This document shows positions 1 through 10,080 of a stretch of DNA of 64,000 nt, piece after piece. The position numbers and the translations under genes are program-made. Below the pieces are notes generated by a model that saw only the letters and a list, made by a program, of their open reading frames with translations, made no database searches and was not told where the DNA came from. Every line of letters begins with the position of its first letter. Position 1 is the stretch's first letter. This DNA is from Ecytonucleospora hepatopenaei (lineage: Eukaryota > Microsporidia > Enterocytozoonidae). The stretch covers positions 62,001 through 126,000 of the forward strand of contig JAPMUG010000004.1 in NCBI GenBank assembly GCA_026692725.1. Direction: 5' to 3'.

Positions 1-1262
1 AAAACAACAATAAAAAGAATTTTACACCAGAAGAAAAAAAAGAAATGCATAAGAAGCTGTTAGCTATGAAAGAATTTTTTGATAGTGAGGTAGTTTACGT
101 TGAAGACATGAAATTGTGGGATACAAGTTTTAGAAAGGCCATTCTAAACATGTCGTGCATTCCAACAAAACAAAAATATTTTTTAAATGAAATAATTTTT
201 GCTAATTTATCTGATCTGGTTAAAATACACAATGTTTTTTTAGGAGAGTATCAGAAGAAACATTTTGAAATTTTAAAAAGACACAATAAATCAAAAAACC
301 AGGAAACAGATAAGAGTTTAAAAAATAAAAGAGAGTTTATAATTCCAACAAATGAATTTGTTAATTGTTATGATTTAGAATACGCAAGTTTAGATCTTAC
401 TATTTTTATAAAAGCAGTGGGTGCTTATATCAGATATATAGAAAACTTGCCAAGTGCAGTTTACGAATTTGAGTCACTAATGCATAAAAATGAGAAATTC
501 AAAAAGGCAGTAAATGATTGGTTTAAAAAGAATAATGTGATTGAATTAGGTTACAGACACTTTTTTTATCGCCCGACTTCAAGAGTAGTTCGATATGGTA
601 TTTTAAACGATGCAATAGTAAAGCATGAAACAAATCCAATTAATTTACAATGTTATAAAATTGTTAACGAATCGTTAGGACCAGCCATACAGGTATTGGA
701 TTTAAAGTTTAAGGAAAGAAGCAGTTTTTTTAATATTTACAAGCTTATGAATACATTTGTATTTAGCGAAAAGAACTTTTCTATGTTTAATCTTAAACTT
801 ATGGACCAAAGAACAAAAATTGAGTTTAATCAACAGCTAATTACGAAAAGTTCAGTTATAAAGCCAGCTTCATTTAAAGATATTTTTGTAATAAATAACA
901 TTATGCTGATATGCAGAACACGAGAAACACAGTTTGACAATATTACAATAGATGAAAAGCCAATATTTTTATCAAAATATGAAATGACAAAAGAAAAGAT
1001 TTCTTTTTTTGATATGTCAGACAATTTAGAAAGGTACTTTCCTATTTATTTTGTACAGAAAGAAACACTGGACATAAAAGCAATTTATTTTACAGATACA
1101 TATTCAAGAGAAAGTGCATATGAACTGTTTAAACAGATGCTTAAAATGCAGTGCCAAAATGCAAAGAATATAATGTTTTATGTAGAAAAAACAACAGATA
1201 TGAGTGTGACTTTAAAGAAATATTATGCGTATTTCAGGTGTATGGGGAAAGTGAAGAATTAG
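1..1262 (+). CDS. Rom2-like Rho GEF, DH-PH part (5' end outside window)
   Basis: The reading frame is open back to the first base, so the protein starts before this window; the first internal ATG is at 45. Residues from that ATG to about 200 read as a Dbl-homology (DH) domain: the opening DSEVVYVEDMKLW helix and the conserved YRPTSRVVRYGIL stretch match Rom1/Rom2-type exchange factors. Residues about 230-390 look like the PH-like domain that follows. Such proteins activate Rho1 at the plasma membrane in cell-wall integrity and polarity signalling. The frame stops at 1262 just after the PH-like part, while the CNH domain expected next lies in another frame immediately downstream, so this and the next entry are probably one gene. 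The switch could lie near the GGGGAAAG run at about 1243-1250; a 1-nt sequencing error, a true frameshift or a short intron all fit. The family assignment is good; gene integrity is uncertain. Confidence 0.72.
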   Translation, partial: NNNKKNFTPEEKKEMHKKLLAMKEFFDSEVVYVEDMKLWDTSFRKAILNMSCIPTKQKYFLNEIIFANLSDLVKIHNVFLGEYQKKHFEILKRHNKSKNQETDKSLKNKREFIIPTNEFVNCYDLEYASLDLTIFIKAVGAYIRYIENLPSAVYEFESLMHKNEKFKKAVNDWFKKNNVIELGYRHFFYRPTSRVVRYGILNDAIVKHETNPINLQCYKIVNESLGPAIQVLDLKFKERSSFFNIYKLMNTFVFSEKNFSMFNLKLMDQRTKIEFNQQLITKSSVIKPASFKDIFVINNIMLICRTRETQFDNITIDEKPIFLSKYEMTKEKISFFDMSDNLERYFPIYFVQKETLDIKAIYFTDTYSRESAYELFKQMLKMQCQNAKNIMFYVEKTTDMSVTLKKYYAYFRCMGKVKN

Positions 1263-2833
1263 AGCAAAAAGCAGACGAGCCTATTGTTTTTGAAAGTTCA
1301 AACCTGTCAAAAGGTGAAATGGAAAATATTGAAATAGGCAATAAAAAAGCAGAGGAGGTAGTTTCTGTAAATACATCAGTGGTTGAATGGAATGTGGGAA
1401 TGGATATAAAAAATGATTATTTGGTCAATGAAACAAAGGCAGTTAAAGAAAGAGAATCTTATTTTAATAAAAATAGTTCAGCATTTCAATCATTTAAGAA
1501 CACACTCTTTGAAAAGTTTTATTTAGAAAAGCACAGAGGTAAAAAAGAAGATGGGAATGGTTTGCCTTTAGAAGAGGAAATAGTGGAGGAAAGTGATGAA
1601 AAAACCATAGCAAAAGCAAATTGCTGTGGATTTGTTAAACCAAGTGATTTTTTTACAATCGACATAAGAATAGAATGCGAGAAAAAGATAAAAAATGAGT
1701 CAATGACCATATTTTCAACAAAAAATGGTATTTTTAAGACGATGAATGGATCAATGATTAAATTGTGGAATAAACCTGCTAAAAAGTTTCTTTATGATAA
1801 TGAAAACCAGATGTTGATATATCAGATAGAAAATTGTGTGTATATTTCTGCATTTACATCAAATTCAACAAGCATAAAACCACAAAAAATAAACTTGAAG
1901 ATTACAGATTTTTTTATAGGGCAAACGAATGAAAGAACATATTTAGTATTGACAATAAAAGGAGATTATAACTTTTGCTTGATGTACGTGTTATCGGTGA
2001 TTAGAAGTGAGTTAGAAATACGTGTGTGTTTTGAGAAGAAATTGTATGTGGGTCAGAATGTGGAGTCAATAGAATTTTTTCCAGAGAAACTTGTGGTTGC
2101 GTGCAATGTGTTTGAAGTGGTTGATTTGAAGACGTTAAAAACACAGCAATTGATAGAGATGTATGATCCATATACATGTGCATTTTTGGAAACAATAAAG
2201 TGTTTGAATGCAAAAAAGATATTTAGGGTGAATGAGGACTTATTTTTGGTGTGTTATGAGGGAGTAGGATTTTACGTGGATAGAGTCGGAAGGTGTGTGC
2301 AAACACATATAAGTTTTAATTGGGAAGAAGAGGCGAAGTATTTTAAAATGTACAAAAAGTGGTTGTTTGTGCTAAGTGAGCATTATGTGAGTGTATTTTG
2401 TTTAATGAAAGGGTGTATAATATTTCAAAAAGGATTTAAGAAAGGAAAGTTTGTGGAAGGAGAGAGAAAACCGCTAATTTATAATGAAACAGGGTTATAT
2501 GAGATGGTGATGGTAAGAAAAATAGAGCAATTAACGTATAGAGAAGATGAGGTATTTGTGAAAAGTGAGGTAAAAGGTAAAGAAGGAAGTAAGGCGTCAA
2601 AGATATATTCAGAAAAAAGGATGGTAAAATCGGATGATGAGCTAATAAAATCAAAAACAGTAAAGAAAGAGGTAAAAATGAGAAAACCTAGAAGAAAGGA
2701 AGAAACAAAAATTGCAAATATAGAGGAAGTGTATAAATTAGAGAATAAATCAAGTGAGACAATATGTGAAATAGTGAAGATGTATGAAGAGAAGTATAAA
2801 AATTATAAGTATATGACATTAAAGTTAGTTTAA
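1241..2833 (+). CDS. Rom2-like Rho GEF, CNH-domain part (different frame)
   Basis: This frame is open from 1151 but only makes sense as a continuation of the preceding DH-PH frame from about 1241. After an acidic, low-complexity linker, residues roughly 160-430 of the open frame form a citron-homology (CNH) beta-propeller: the segment FLVCYEGVGFYVDRVGR followed by WEEEAKYFKMYKKWLFVLS is the typical CNH core. The C-terminus (about 430-560) is Lys/Glu-rich and probably unstructured. DH-PH-CNH is the exact domain order of yeast Rom1/Rom2. No good start codon with an upstream CCC motif is seen at 1151, which supports a split gene rather than two genes. Resequencing or a transcript read across 1200-1270 would settle it. 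Confidence 0.7.
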   Translation, partial: YGESEELEQKADEPIVFESSNLSKGEMENIEIGNKKAEEVVSVNTSVVEWNVGMDIKNDYLVNETKAVKERESYFNKNSSAFQSFKNTLFEKFYLEKHRGKKEDGNGLPLEEEIVEESDEKTIAKANCCGFVKPSDFFTIDIRIECEKKIKNESMTIFSTKNGIFKTMNGSMIKLWNKPAKKFLYDNENQMLIYQIENCVYISAFTSNSTSIKPQKINLKITDFFIGQTNERTYLVLTIKGDYNFCLMYVLSVIRSELEIRVCFEKKLYVGQNVESIEFFPEKLVVACNVFEVVDLKTLKTQQLIEMYDPYTCAFLETIKCLNAKKIFRVNEDLFLVCYEGVGFYVDRVGRCVQTHISFNWEEEAKYFKMYKKWLFVLSEHYVSVFCLMKGCIIFQKGFKKGKFVEGERKPLIYNETGLYEMVMVRKIEQLTYREDEVFVKSEVKGKEGSKASKIYSEKRMVKSDDELIKSKTVKKEVKMRKPRRKEETKIANIEEVYKLENKSSETICEIVKMYEEKYKNYKYMTLKLV

Positions 2834-3526
2834 GAATTTTTTACAACTAAAACTTTATTTGCTATTAATAATTTATTATAGTATATTACTAATAAAATAT
2901 ACAATAAATTTATATAAGTAGTTTGATATTTTTTATAGAATTTTATATGAGTAATTTAGTAATGAATAAATTTGTGTATATATATAAATATAAATAGTTA
3001 TGACACAAATATTGATTATGATATTTTATTGATAAAATATTTGTCGAATTTAATTGTATTAAGATTAAAAATATTTGAAGCATACTAATATTTACAATTT
3101 ATATATAAAATTGCTTTTCTAAAAAATTGTTTTTTTTATATATACAAATTCCACTTGTATAAAAATTATTTGAATATTATAGAATATTTTCTATTTGTAT
3201 AAAAATTATTTGAATATTTTAAAATTTTATAACAAGGATATAAAAAACATTTTTATAAAGCACATATTTTATTAGAAAAAGTAGTATAAAAATATAAAAT
3301 AATTTATTATCTATATACTTAATACATATATAAAGTGTTAATTAATATATTTAATATATAAATATAAACATTATATAAATATAAAAGTTAAAAAAAGTAT
3401 ATTAAAAAATGTTATACAATAGAATATAAAATATTGTTTACTTATTATAAATAAAATATGAATGTGTATATGAAAGTATAAAATAAGAAGTAGAAAATAA
3501 AAATGTGAGTAAAAATAAGAAGGGAA
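2834..3526. other. AT-rich spacer upstream of rDNA with a LINE tail scrap
   Basis: No credible gene. At 2836-2862 there is a 27-30 nt sequence (TTTTTTACAACTAAAA...) also present twice at about 34957-35040. At about 2926-2988 the sequence closely resembles the extreme 3' tail of LINE family A (TAGAATTTT...TGAGTAATTTAGTAATGAATAAATTTG, compare 41810-41860 and 49757-49805), so an old LINE end lies here. The rest is homopolymer-rich AT sequence leading to the rDNA. Confidence 0.5.
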
Positions 3527-3572
3527 GAGCAAAGAAAAATATTTTGACCCATATATTTAAGACAAGTAGTAA
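3527..3572 (+). promoter_or_regulatory. Candidate rDNA promoter/processing element, SSU copy
   Basis: A roughly 46-nt block containing GACCCATATATTTAAG followed by AAGTAGTA lies about 355 nt before the SSU rRNA. The same block with few changes lies directly before the LSU (5594-5635). Sharing by the two rRNA genes within otherwise unrelated AT-rich spacer suggests a functional element. A TATA-like RNA polymerase I core promoter is my inference; a processing signal is the alternative. Confidence 0.45.
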
Positions 3573-3927
3573 CGAAAGTTAAATACAAGTCAAGCTATTA
3601 TAGCAACAAGTAAAGTTAAAAAATAAAAAAAGGTTATTGTTTTTAAAACATAGCTTAAAAGCTTAAAAGCTTAATATAGTGTAATGTATATTTACTATAT
3701 AATAGTTTATTATATAATAATTATGTATTATTATTAGCTTAGTACAAAGTCATTATAATGACAAGTATGAAAGTGTGTAAACACAGATAAAGTTTTGTAA
3801 AATTCAAAGCTACGTACGAGTATCTTGTATACTGTGATAATTATTGTTATATAATATAATGTTATATTATATAAATACAGTAGTTATCAACAGGTATGAG
3901 AGAAAAGGTAGTGGAGAGATACAAACG

Positions 3928-5230
3928 CATCAGGTTGATTCTGCCTGACGTAGATGCTAGTTTCTAAGATTAAGCCATGCATGTTATGTGAACTCAGACG
4001 AGGGAACGACGAACGGCTCAGTAATGTTGCGCTGATTTGCTCTATGCGGGAAGAATAACCACGGTAACCTGTGGCTAAGAGTGTAGAATAAGGTGCAATC
4101 CTATTAGTTTGTTGGTAGTGTAAAGGACTACCAAGGCAGTGATGGGTAACGGGAAATCAGGGTTTGATTCCGGAGAGGGAGCCTGAGAGATGGCTCCCAC
4201 GTCCAAGGATGGCAGCAGGCGCGAAAATTGTCCACTCTTTTGAGAGGAGACAGTTATGAAACGTGAGTAGAAGGGTCGAGTGTAAAAACCTTGACGTGAA
4301 GCAATTGGAGGGCAAGTTTTGGTGCCAGCAGCCGCGGTAATTCCAACTCCAAGAGTGTCTATGGTGGATGCTGCAGTTAAAGGGTCCGTAGTCGTAGATG
4401 CAATTAAAAGGTGGTGTTAAAAGCCATTGAGTTTGTTGAGAGTAGCGGAACGGATAGGGAGCATGGTATAGGTGGGCAAAGAATGAAATCTCAAGACCCC
4501 ACCTGGACCAACGGAGGCGAAAGCGATGCTCTTAGACGTATCTGGGGATCAAGGACGAAGGCTAGAGTATCGAAAGTGATTAGACACCGCTGTAGTTCTA
4601 GCAGTAAACTATGCCGACAATGCTGGGTGTTGCGAGAGCGATGCTTGGTGTGGGAGAAATCTTAGTTTTCGGGCTCTGGGGATAGTACGCTCGCAAGGGT
4701 GAAACTTAAAGCGAAATTGACGGAAGGACACTACCAGGAGTGGATTGTGCTGCTTAATTTAACTCAACGCGGGAAAACTTACCAGGGTCAAGTCTATCGT
4801 AGATTGGAGACATGAGGTAGACAAGAGTGGTGCATGGCCGTTGGAAATTGATGGGGCGACTTTTAGCTTAAGTGCTGGAACCAGTGAGATCTTCTAGACA
4901 GGTGTTATTTAGGCACAGGAGGGAGAAGGCAATAACAGGTCCGTGATGCCCTTAGATATCCTGGGCAGCAAGCGCAATACAATATCTCTTGAGAAGACAA
5001 AGCAATTTGAGATGAGTAGGATTAGCTTTTGTAAATAAGCTATGAATGAGGAATTCCTAGTAACAGTGTCTCATCAAGGCATTGTGAATGTGTCCCTGTT
5101 CTTTGTACACACCGCCCGTCACTATTTCAGATGATTATAGGGATGAAGAGCTTAGGCTCTGAATACCTGTAGTTAGATAAAGTACAAGTCGTAACAAGGT
5201 CACCGTAGGAGAACCTGCTGTGGGATCATT
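3928..5230 (+). rRNA. Small-subunit (16S-like) rRNA
   Basis: The 5' end is the standard CATCAGGTTGATTCTGCCTG at 3928. Conserved landmarks follow: AAGATTAAGCCATGCATG, GCAGCCGCGGTAATTCC at about 4328-4345, and TTGTACACACCGCCCGTC at about 5104-5121. The 3' end is at the GGATCATT at 5223-5230. The length of about 1303 nt is typical of microsporidia and far below the 1.8 kb of other eukaryotes. Ends are placed by conserved sequence, not transcript data. The short apparent ORF inside (4411-4665) is a chance frame. Confidence 0.97.
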
Positions 5231-5640
5231 AAAAACGCATTTTTACAGTAAATAGTTTCATTTAATATTTTTACTAAAATATAATTTAGTAAAATAAAAT
5301 TGCTAAAATATAATTTAGTTAAAATATTATAATAAAATATTATATTATAACAAAACATATACATTAATATAGTTAGTGTAGAAATAAAACACTGTTTATG
5401 TTTGTATTTTGTATAATAAATATTACTTTTTAAGAATTATATAATTTTATTTATAGAAAACATACCAAATATAGTTTTTTGTGCTGTAGATAGTAAAATA
5501 TTGTTTGTATACAACATATTAACATATACAATACTTACACATAAATAAAAGTTAAAATGAATTGTATTAGTTAAAAATATTAGTTTATAGAATGAGCCAA
5601 GCAAAAATTTTAGACCCATATATTTAAGAAGTAGTAGTAG
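5231..5640 (+). other. Spacer between SSU and LSU rRNA
   Basis: About 400 nt of strongly AT-rich sequence separates the rRNAs. That is long for a microsporidian ITS, and no gene is evident. Its last 45 nt contain the second copy of the motif found upstream of the SSU, so it may hold an independent promoter or processing site for the LSU rather than act only as a transcribed spacer. Confidence 0.75.
5594..5635 (+). promoter_or_regulatory. Candidate rDNA promoter/processing element, LSU copy
   Basis: This repeats the block at 3527-3572: GAGC-AAG-AAAAAT context, then TTTAGACCCATATATTTAAG and AAGTAGTAG. It ends within a few nt of the likely LSU 5' end. A role in starting or processing the LSU transcript is inferred from position and conservation alone. 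Confidence 0.45.
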
Positions 5641-7433
5641 CTTTTTGAGAGATAGAAAAAAATAGAGAATCCCTGGTACGGGATCGCTAGGGTCTAGCAG
5701 CGATGACGAACGTAGAAGAGTACGAAAAGTCAGAAGACGTTTCCAATAGTGAGAGAGATTTCACGAAGACCCTCTGAACTTAAGCATATCATTAAGAGGA
5801 GGAAAAGAAACTAACTAGGATTTCATAAGTAGTGGCGAATGAACATGAAGAAGCTCAGATGATAAAAGCACGCAAGTGTTTGTTGTAATGAGAGTCGCGA
5901 AGACCTGTAGGAAAGCAGGACAAGAAGGGGTGATAGTCCCCGGGCGGCAGGAGATTTAGAGAGTAGTGCTGTTTGGTAGTGCAGTGTGAAGGGGAGGTAG
6001 TAACTTCCAAGGCTAAATATAGTTAGACACCGATAGCAAAGAAGTAGCGCGAGCGAAAGATGAAAAAGTTTCATATAGAAAGTGAAATAGTGAAAGTACC
6101 AGGGGGTAAGCCGAGAGACTCGGACCCGTATTGAAACACGGACCAAGGAGATTTTGAGTGCAGCGAGGTGAATGTATGGAAAACAGAAGCCGAGAGAAGT
6201 TTAGGAGTTGCATTCATAAGACCCGAAAGGTAGTGAACTATGTCTGTTTTGATTGAAGTCAGGATAAATTCTGATGGAGGATCTAAGTCGTATTGATGTT
6301 CAACTCATTGACAAAAGATGGGCATAGGGGCGAAAGACCAATCGAACTACCTGGTAGCTGGTTCCAGCCGAAATGTCTCTCAGGACAGCGGTGCTCAAGT
6401 CTATGTATAATGTTATAGATAATTTATTGTTTGTAATTATTGTATAAGTGTAGAAAGGTAGGAAGATGCAGTAGAGAGGATGTGGACTTAGTCAACAAAC
6501 TCCGAATGTGTCGTTTGGTTTGAGAGTGATCCAAGCCAAAAGTCTATAGAGCACTAGTGGGCTCTCTGTGGTAAGCATGGGGCGCAAAAAGGGATGAACC
6601 TAGCAAAGAGATAAATGGCCAAAGACAGGACAAAGAGCCCATAAAAGTGGTATCTAAATTAAGACAGTGGGGCGGTGGCCATGGAGGTTGGCATCCGCTA
6701 AGAAACGTGTTACAACGTACCCATCGAATTTAGGACTACTTAAAATGGATGGCGCTGACCTGTGTCATGATGCTCTTGAAGCGAAGTTTAGTAGGCTGGC
6801 ATGATTGTACTAGAGAAGGGCGTGTGTGGACGCGTCTGGAGGTGCATTCAGAGCAGATCTTGGAGGTAGTAGCATCATTAAAATGTACTTAAGAAGACGG
6901 GTTTGTCCTTTGAATAGAAGGAAGTGATACGATCCTATTGTCGCAAGTTAGTTTATTTGTAGCAATATAGATAGATGAATAGGCAAGTAAAAGGGAAGAA
7001 TTTAAATATTAATTCGAAGCTGCCCGAAGTGGCGACACTAAGCACGAATCCGCCGTATACAGTATGTAGTTATTGTATTTATTTATGATAGCTATATATG
7101 AAGGAGTGTAAATTTGCTCAAGGTATGGAGGCTCTGGAAAGTCATATTGAGAAGGAGTCGAAGGGGGATGATAAAAAGGCAGGGCAGTTGTCGTACCGAA
7201 CCGCATCAGGACTTCAGGGTTAGGAGCCCAAAGTATAAGAAAAAAGTAAGTAAGGGAAATCGGCAAAATGGATGAAAAACCTCGGGATAATTATTGGCTC
7301 TAGCACGCTAGAACTGGGCTTACAAGGGGAATCTGACTGTTTAATAAAAACATAGCTTTGTGTAGATGCAAAGTGAATTCTGCTCAGTGCTTGGGACGTT
7401 AAGGAAGTAATTTTAAGTACGCACTTGTAAACA

Positions 7434-7477
<44 letters not shown>

Positions 7478-7576
7478 GTCTAATTAGCGACGCGCATGAA
7501 TGGAGCAACGAGATTCCCACTGTCCCTACTTACTGCTTTGCGAACCAACAGCCAAGGGAACGGGCTTGGGACATGC

Positions 7577-7614
<38 letters not shown>

Positions 7615-7894
7615 AAGTGCAGATCTCTATTTGTTTGTCGTAGCGAGGTGGGGAAATGTGTGAGACCACTGACATCCGTAATGGAGGTGCTTACAAGACT
7701 TGATGGGGAGTTTGGCTGGGGCGGCACGACTGCTAAACAATAACGCAGACGTCCAAAGGTGAGCTCAGAGGGGATGGAAACCACTCGTGGAGCATAAGGG
7801 CAAAAGCTTGCTTTAGCCTGCCGTGTGAACGGCAGGTACTGGAAACAGCGGCCTAGAGATCCTCCGCTACACACGTCTAGGAGCGGAGGTGACG

Positions 7895-7927
<33 letters not shown>

Positions 7928-8031
7928 GGCCGAGCGTTCATAGCGACGCCGCTTTTTGATTCTTCGATGTCGGCTCTTCCGAGCATGGTGAAGCATCAAT
8001 CACCAAGTGTATGATTGTTCACCAATTAATA

Positions 8032-8069
<38 letters not shown>

Positions 8070-8290
8070 TAGTTTTACCCTACTGCAGTGCGTTGAAGAG
8101 CAGGTCAGAACAGTACGAGAGGAAGTACCGATCAGGACCACTGGTAATGCCTTCATCTGTTAAGGTGCGGGGCACAGCTACGTCCTTCTTGTAACAGCTG
8201 AAAGCCTCTAAGCTGGAATAAGTACTTGACAACGCGATTGTGTGAAGACGACTCACACGGGGACAGGAACTGTACGGCATGAGCTTTTTG
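5640..8290 (+). rRNA. Large-subunit (23S-like) rRNA with fused 5.8S region
   Basis: The 5' part (about 5665-5770) carries the 5.8S-equivalent signature (GATCGCTAGGG...CGATGACGAACGTAG) running straight into LSU domain I (CTGAACTTAAGCATATCATTAAG at about 5775), with no second spacer. This is the microsporidian fused state. Later landmarks are the GTAACTATGACTCTCTTAAGG region at about 7440-7460, the peptidyl-transferase segment ACAGGGATAACTGGCTTGTGG at about 7906-7926, and the sarcin-ricin loop AGTACGAGAGGAA at about 8112. Both ends are approximate; the 3' end could extend to about 8335. Apparent ORFs inside are chance frames. Confidence 0.95.
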
Positions 8291-8492
8291 CGAGTGCTTC
8301 AGGTTGCCTGCTTCCTCAACCTTTTGGTGCTTATTCTTTCATTTATATTTTTACTTAATATATATTTTAACCTCTTCTCATAATTTATTTATACTATTTA
8401 TATATTAATATATATATTGATAAATTTATTTATATTATGGTTATATACTTATTGTATGTAGTTAATAATAATATTTTTAATTTAATAATAAT
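8291..8492. other. AT-rich spacer after LSU rRNA
   Basis: AT-rich sequence with no gene seen. The exact LSU 3' end lies near its start. Confidence 0.5.
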
Positions 8493-8777
8493 TTACTTAT
8501 AAAGTTTTTTATTTTTACCACAATATTTTGATTTTACTATATCACTCAATATTTTTTCAAATAAATCTTTTTCTACTGGTGTATGTTGTTTTTTAAAAAC
8601 AATCATTACCACTGAAAGTACAAATAACACAATTATTAGTAGTATGTTTATCCATATTAGCATTTTTAAACATCCTTTTGATCTATAAAAAGGTTCTTTT
8701 CTTGTTATCAAATTATTATTGTTTTTTACACTATGCCCATTATGCTTTAAATATATTTCACCTTTCATATTAAACAA
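8493..8777 (-). CDS. Small single-pass membrane protein, unknown
   Basis: A 94-residue frame with one clear hydrophobic helix (about residues 40-62, LIWINILLIIVLFVLSVVMIVF) between a polar N-terminal segment and a Lys-rich C-terminal segment. I do not recognise the family. It lies convergent to the rDNA, about 200 nt past the LSU. No CCC motif precedes the ATG, and the short length leaves room for a chance ORF, but the compact amphipathic layout is unlike the surrounding spacer. Confidence 0.45.
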   Translation of the reverse strand: MFNMKGEIYLKHNGHSVKNNNNLITRKEPFYRSKGCLKMLIWINILLIIVLFVLSVVMIVFKKQHTPVEKDLFEKILSDIVKSKYCGKNKKLYK

Positions 8778-9021
8778 TAACTTTATATATTTATAGTATT
8801 TTATAGTATTTTATAGTATTTTATTTATAATTTTATTTATATAATTTATTTAAGGTTAATATATAATTATTTTTTTATTATTGATTATTTTATTTACTAT
8901 TATATTATATTTAAATACATTTATATCAGTTTATAATTTTATTTAATATTATGTTTTTATTTTTATAAATATTTATGTAAATTATACATACACTAATAAA
9001 AATAAAAAAATAAAAAATATT

Positions 9022-9150
9022 CAAAATTTTACCCCAATCAAAAAGCGCTTGAAAGCCACGGAACGAACACTCTTGTTCAATCTGCCATTTTAAGCACACA
9101 TGGTTTACGGAAGCCACTTTCTTCACAGTCTGTGGTGCTAACTAACCGCA
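9022..9150. other. Unexplained GC-richer island, possible ncRNA
   Basis: A segment much richer in G and C than its surroundings. It begins with CAAAATTTTACCCC, the same motif that sits just before the start codons of NAC-alpha, ubiquitin-S27a and the helicase at 58800. Here no useful ORF follows on the + strand. Several short inverted repeats are visible, for example CACAGTCTGTG at about 9124-9134 and GAAC...GTTC at about 9061-9078. On the minus strand a 66-codon ORF covers it, but it runs into AT-rich low-complexity sequence. A structured RNA, or a first exon of the RING-CH gene, are both possible. Confidence 0.3.
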
Positions 9151-9234
9151 TATTTTTAATAAATTTCTATTGGTTCTTTTTGCTCAATACTTTTGTGAAT
9201 ATTTTCGTCTAATTTTTATAAGGAGGCTTTTAGC

Positions 9235-9966
9235 ATGGAAGTTAAAGACATTAAAAATGATATAAACAATAATATTGTAAATAATATTATAAATACTGAT
9301 ATTAACAATATAAATGGCATAAATACTGATATTAACAATAACATTAAAAATAGTGATATAAATACTGATAATGTTGATGTTTGCCGTGTTTGCTACTGTG
9401 AAACTGAAAAAAACAACAAACTTATAAGTCCATGCAATTGCAAAGGATCGGTCAAATTCATCCATGAAAAATGTCTCAGATTTTGGAGATGCCATGGAAA
9501 AGACTTCCAGCAAATTAACACGTGCGAACAGTGCAGGACCGAATACACCGTAGAATCTGACATTCTGCTCAACAAATTTACCATTCACTTTCTTTCTGCT
9601 CTTTTTCTCGGTGTCTCGTACTTTTTCCTGATTTTTGCTCTTCACATTTTCTACACGTCGTATGCCGCTGTTATTGAAGATTTAACGAGTTTCAATGGAT
9701 TCTTCACTGTTGAAATGTATCACTGCTCTTGCGTGCTTTTGTTTTTGACTCTTTTTGTTCTTTACACAAATGGATCCATGTTTGCACTTGCCAACTATTT
9801 GTTCACATACTGGAGAATTGTGCAATACAACTTTTTTATAGATCGGGTCATTTACGTGGGGTTTTCTTGTTTTTTTCTTAGGAACATTTATGGAATGTAT
9901 TACAGATATGTGCAGGGACTTACATTTTATTATTTAAACAAAAAATATATGGGAGAATCTTTTTAA
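9235..9966 (+). CDS. RING-CH (MARCH-type) membrane E3 ubiquitin ligase
   Basis: This 243-residue protein has an Asn/Ile/Asp low-complexity N-terminus (residues 5-45), then a C4HC3 RING-CH domain at about 49-104: CRVC, CNC, H-x2-C, and C-x2-C. After it come several hydrophobic segments (about 116-145, 160-180, 205-225) that should be membrane helices. RING-CH plus membrane spans is the layout of MARCH and Doa10/Ssm4 ligases, which ubiquitinate membrane proteins in the ER or endosomes. It is far shorter than Doa10, so a MARCH-like enzyme is the better guess. The start is the first ATG (after GGAGGCTTTTAGC); a CCC motif occurs only about 200 nt upstream, at the island described separately. Confidence 0.85.
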   Translation: MEVKDIKNDINNNIVNNIINTDINNINGINTDINNNIKNSDINTDNVDVCRVCYCETEKNNKLISPCNCKGSVKFIHEKCLRFWRCHGKDFQQINTCEQCRTEYTVESDILLNKFTIHFLSALFLGVSYFFLIFALHIFYTSYAAVIEDLTSFNGFFTVEMYHCSCVLLFLTLFVLYTNGSMFALANYLFTYWRIVQYNFFIDRVIYVGFSCFFLRNIYGMYYRYVQGLTFYYLNKKYMGESF

Positions 9967-10080
9967 ATAAATTATTGTTTTATTTAAAACATTTAAAATA
10001 TTATTTTTATTTTTATAAAATATTATACCTTATAATAATAAAATAAAAATATAATAAAACTATAATACAAGTATAATACA

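Noticed and set aside
4411..4665. 84-codon ORF within SSU rRNA
   Set aside because: It lies inside conserved rRNA sequence; chance frame.
5823..8280. Several ORFs of 60-125 codons within LSU rRNA, both strands
   Set aside because: They lie inside conserved LSU rRNA; no coding signature.
8926..9126. 66-codon minus-strand ORF over the GC island at 9022-9150
   Set aside because: Its second half is AT low-complexity, and the CCC motif is on the other strand. The island is reported as a possible RNA instead.
9022..9150. tRNA, 5S rRNA, U6 or SRP RNA identity for the GC island
   Set aside because: I compared it by eye with the conserved boxes of these RNAs and found none. No tRNA or 5S gene could be supported anywhere in the window.
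9184..9645. 153-codon minus-strand ORF antisense to the RING-CH gene
   Set aside because: Antisense shadow of a clear C4HC3 domain; its repetitive Ile/Asn content comes from the AAT/ATA repeat.
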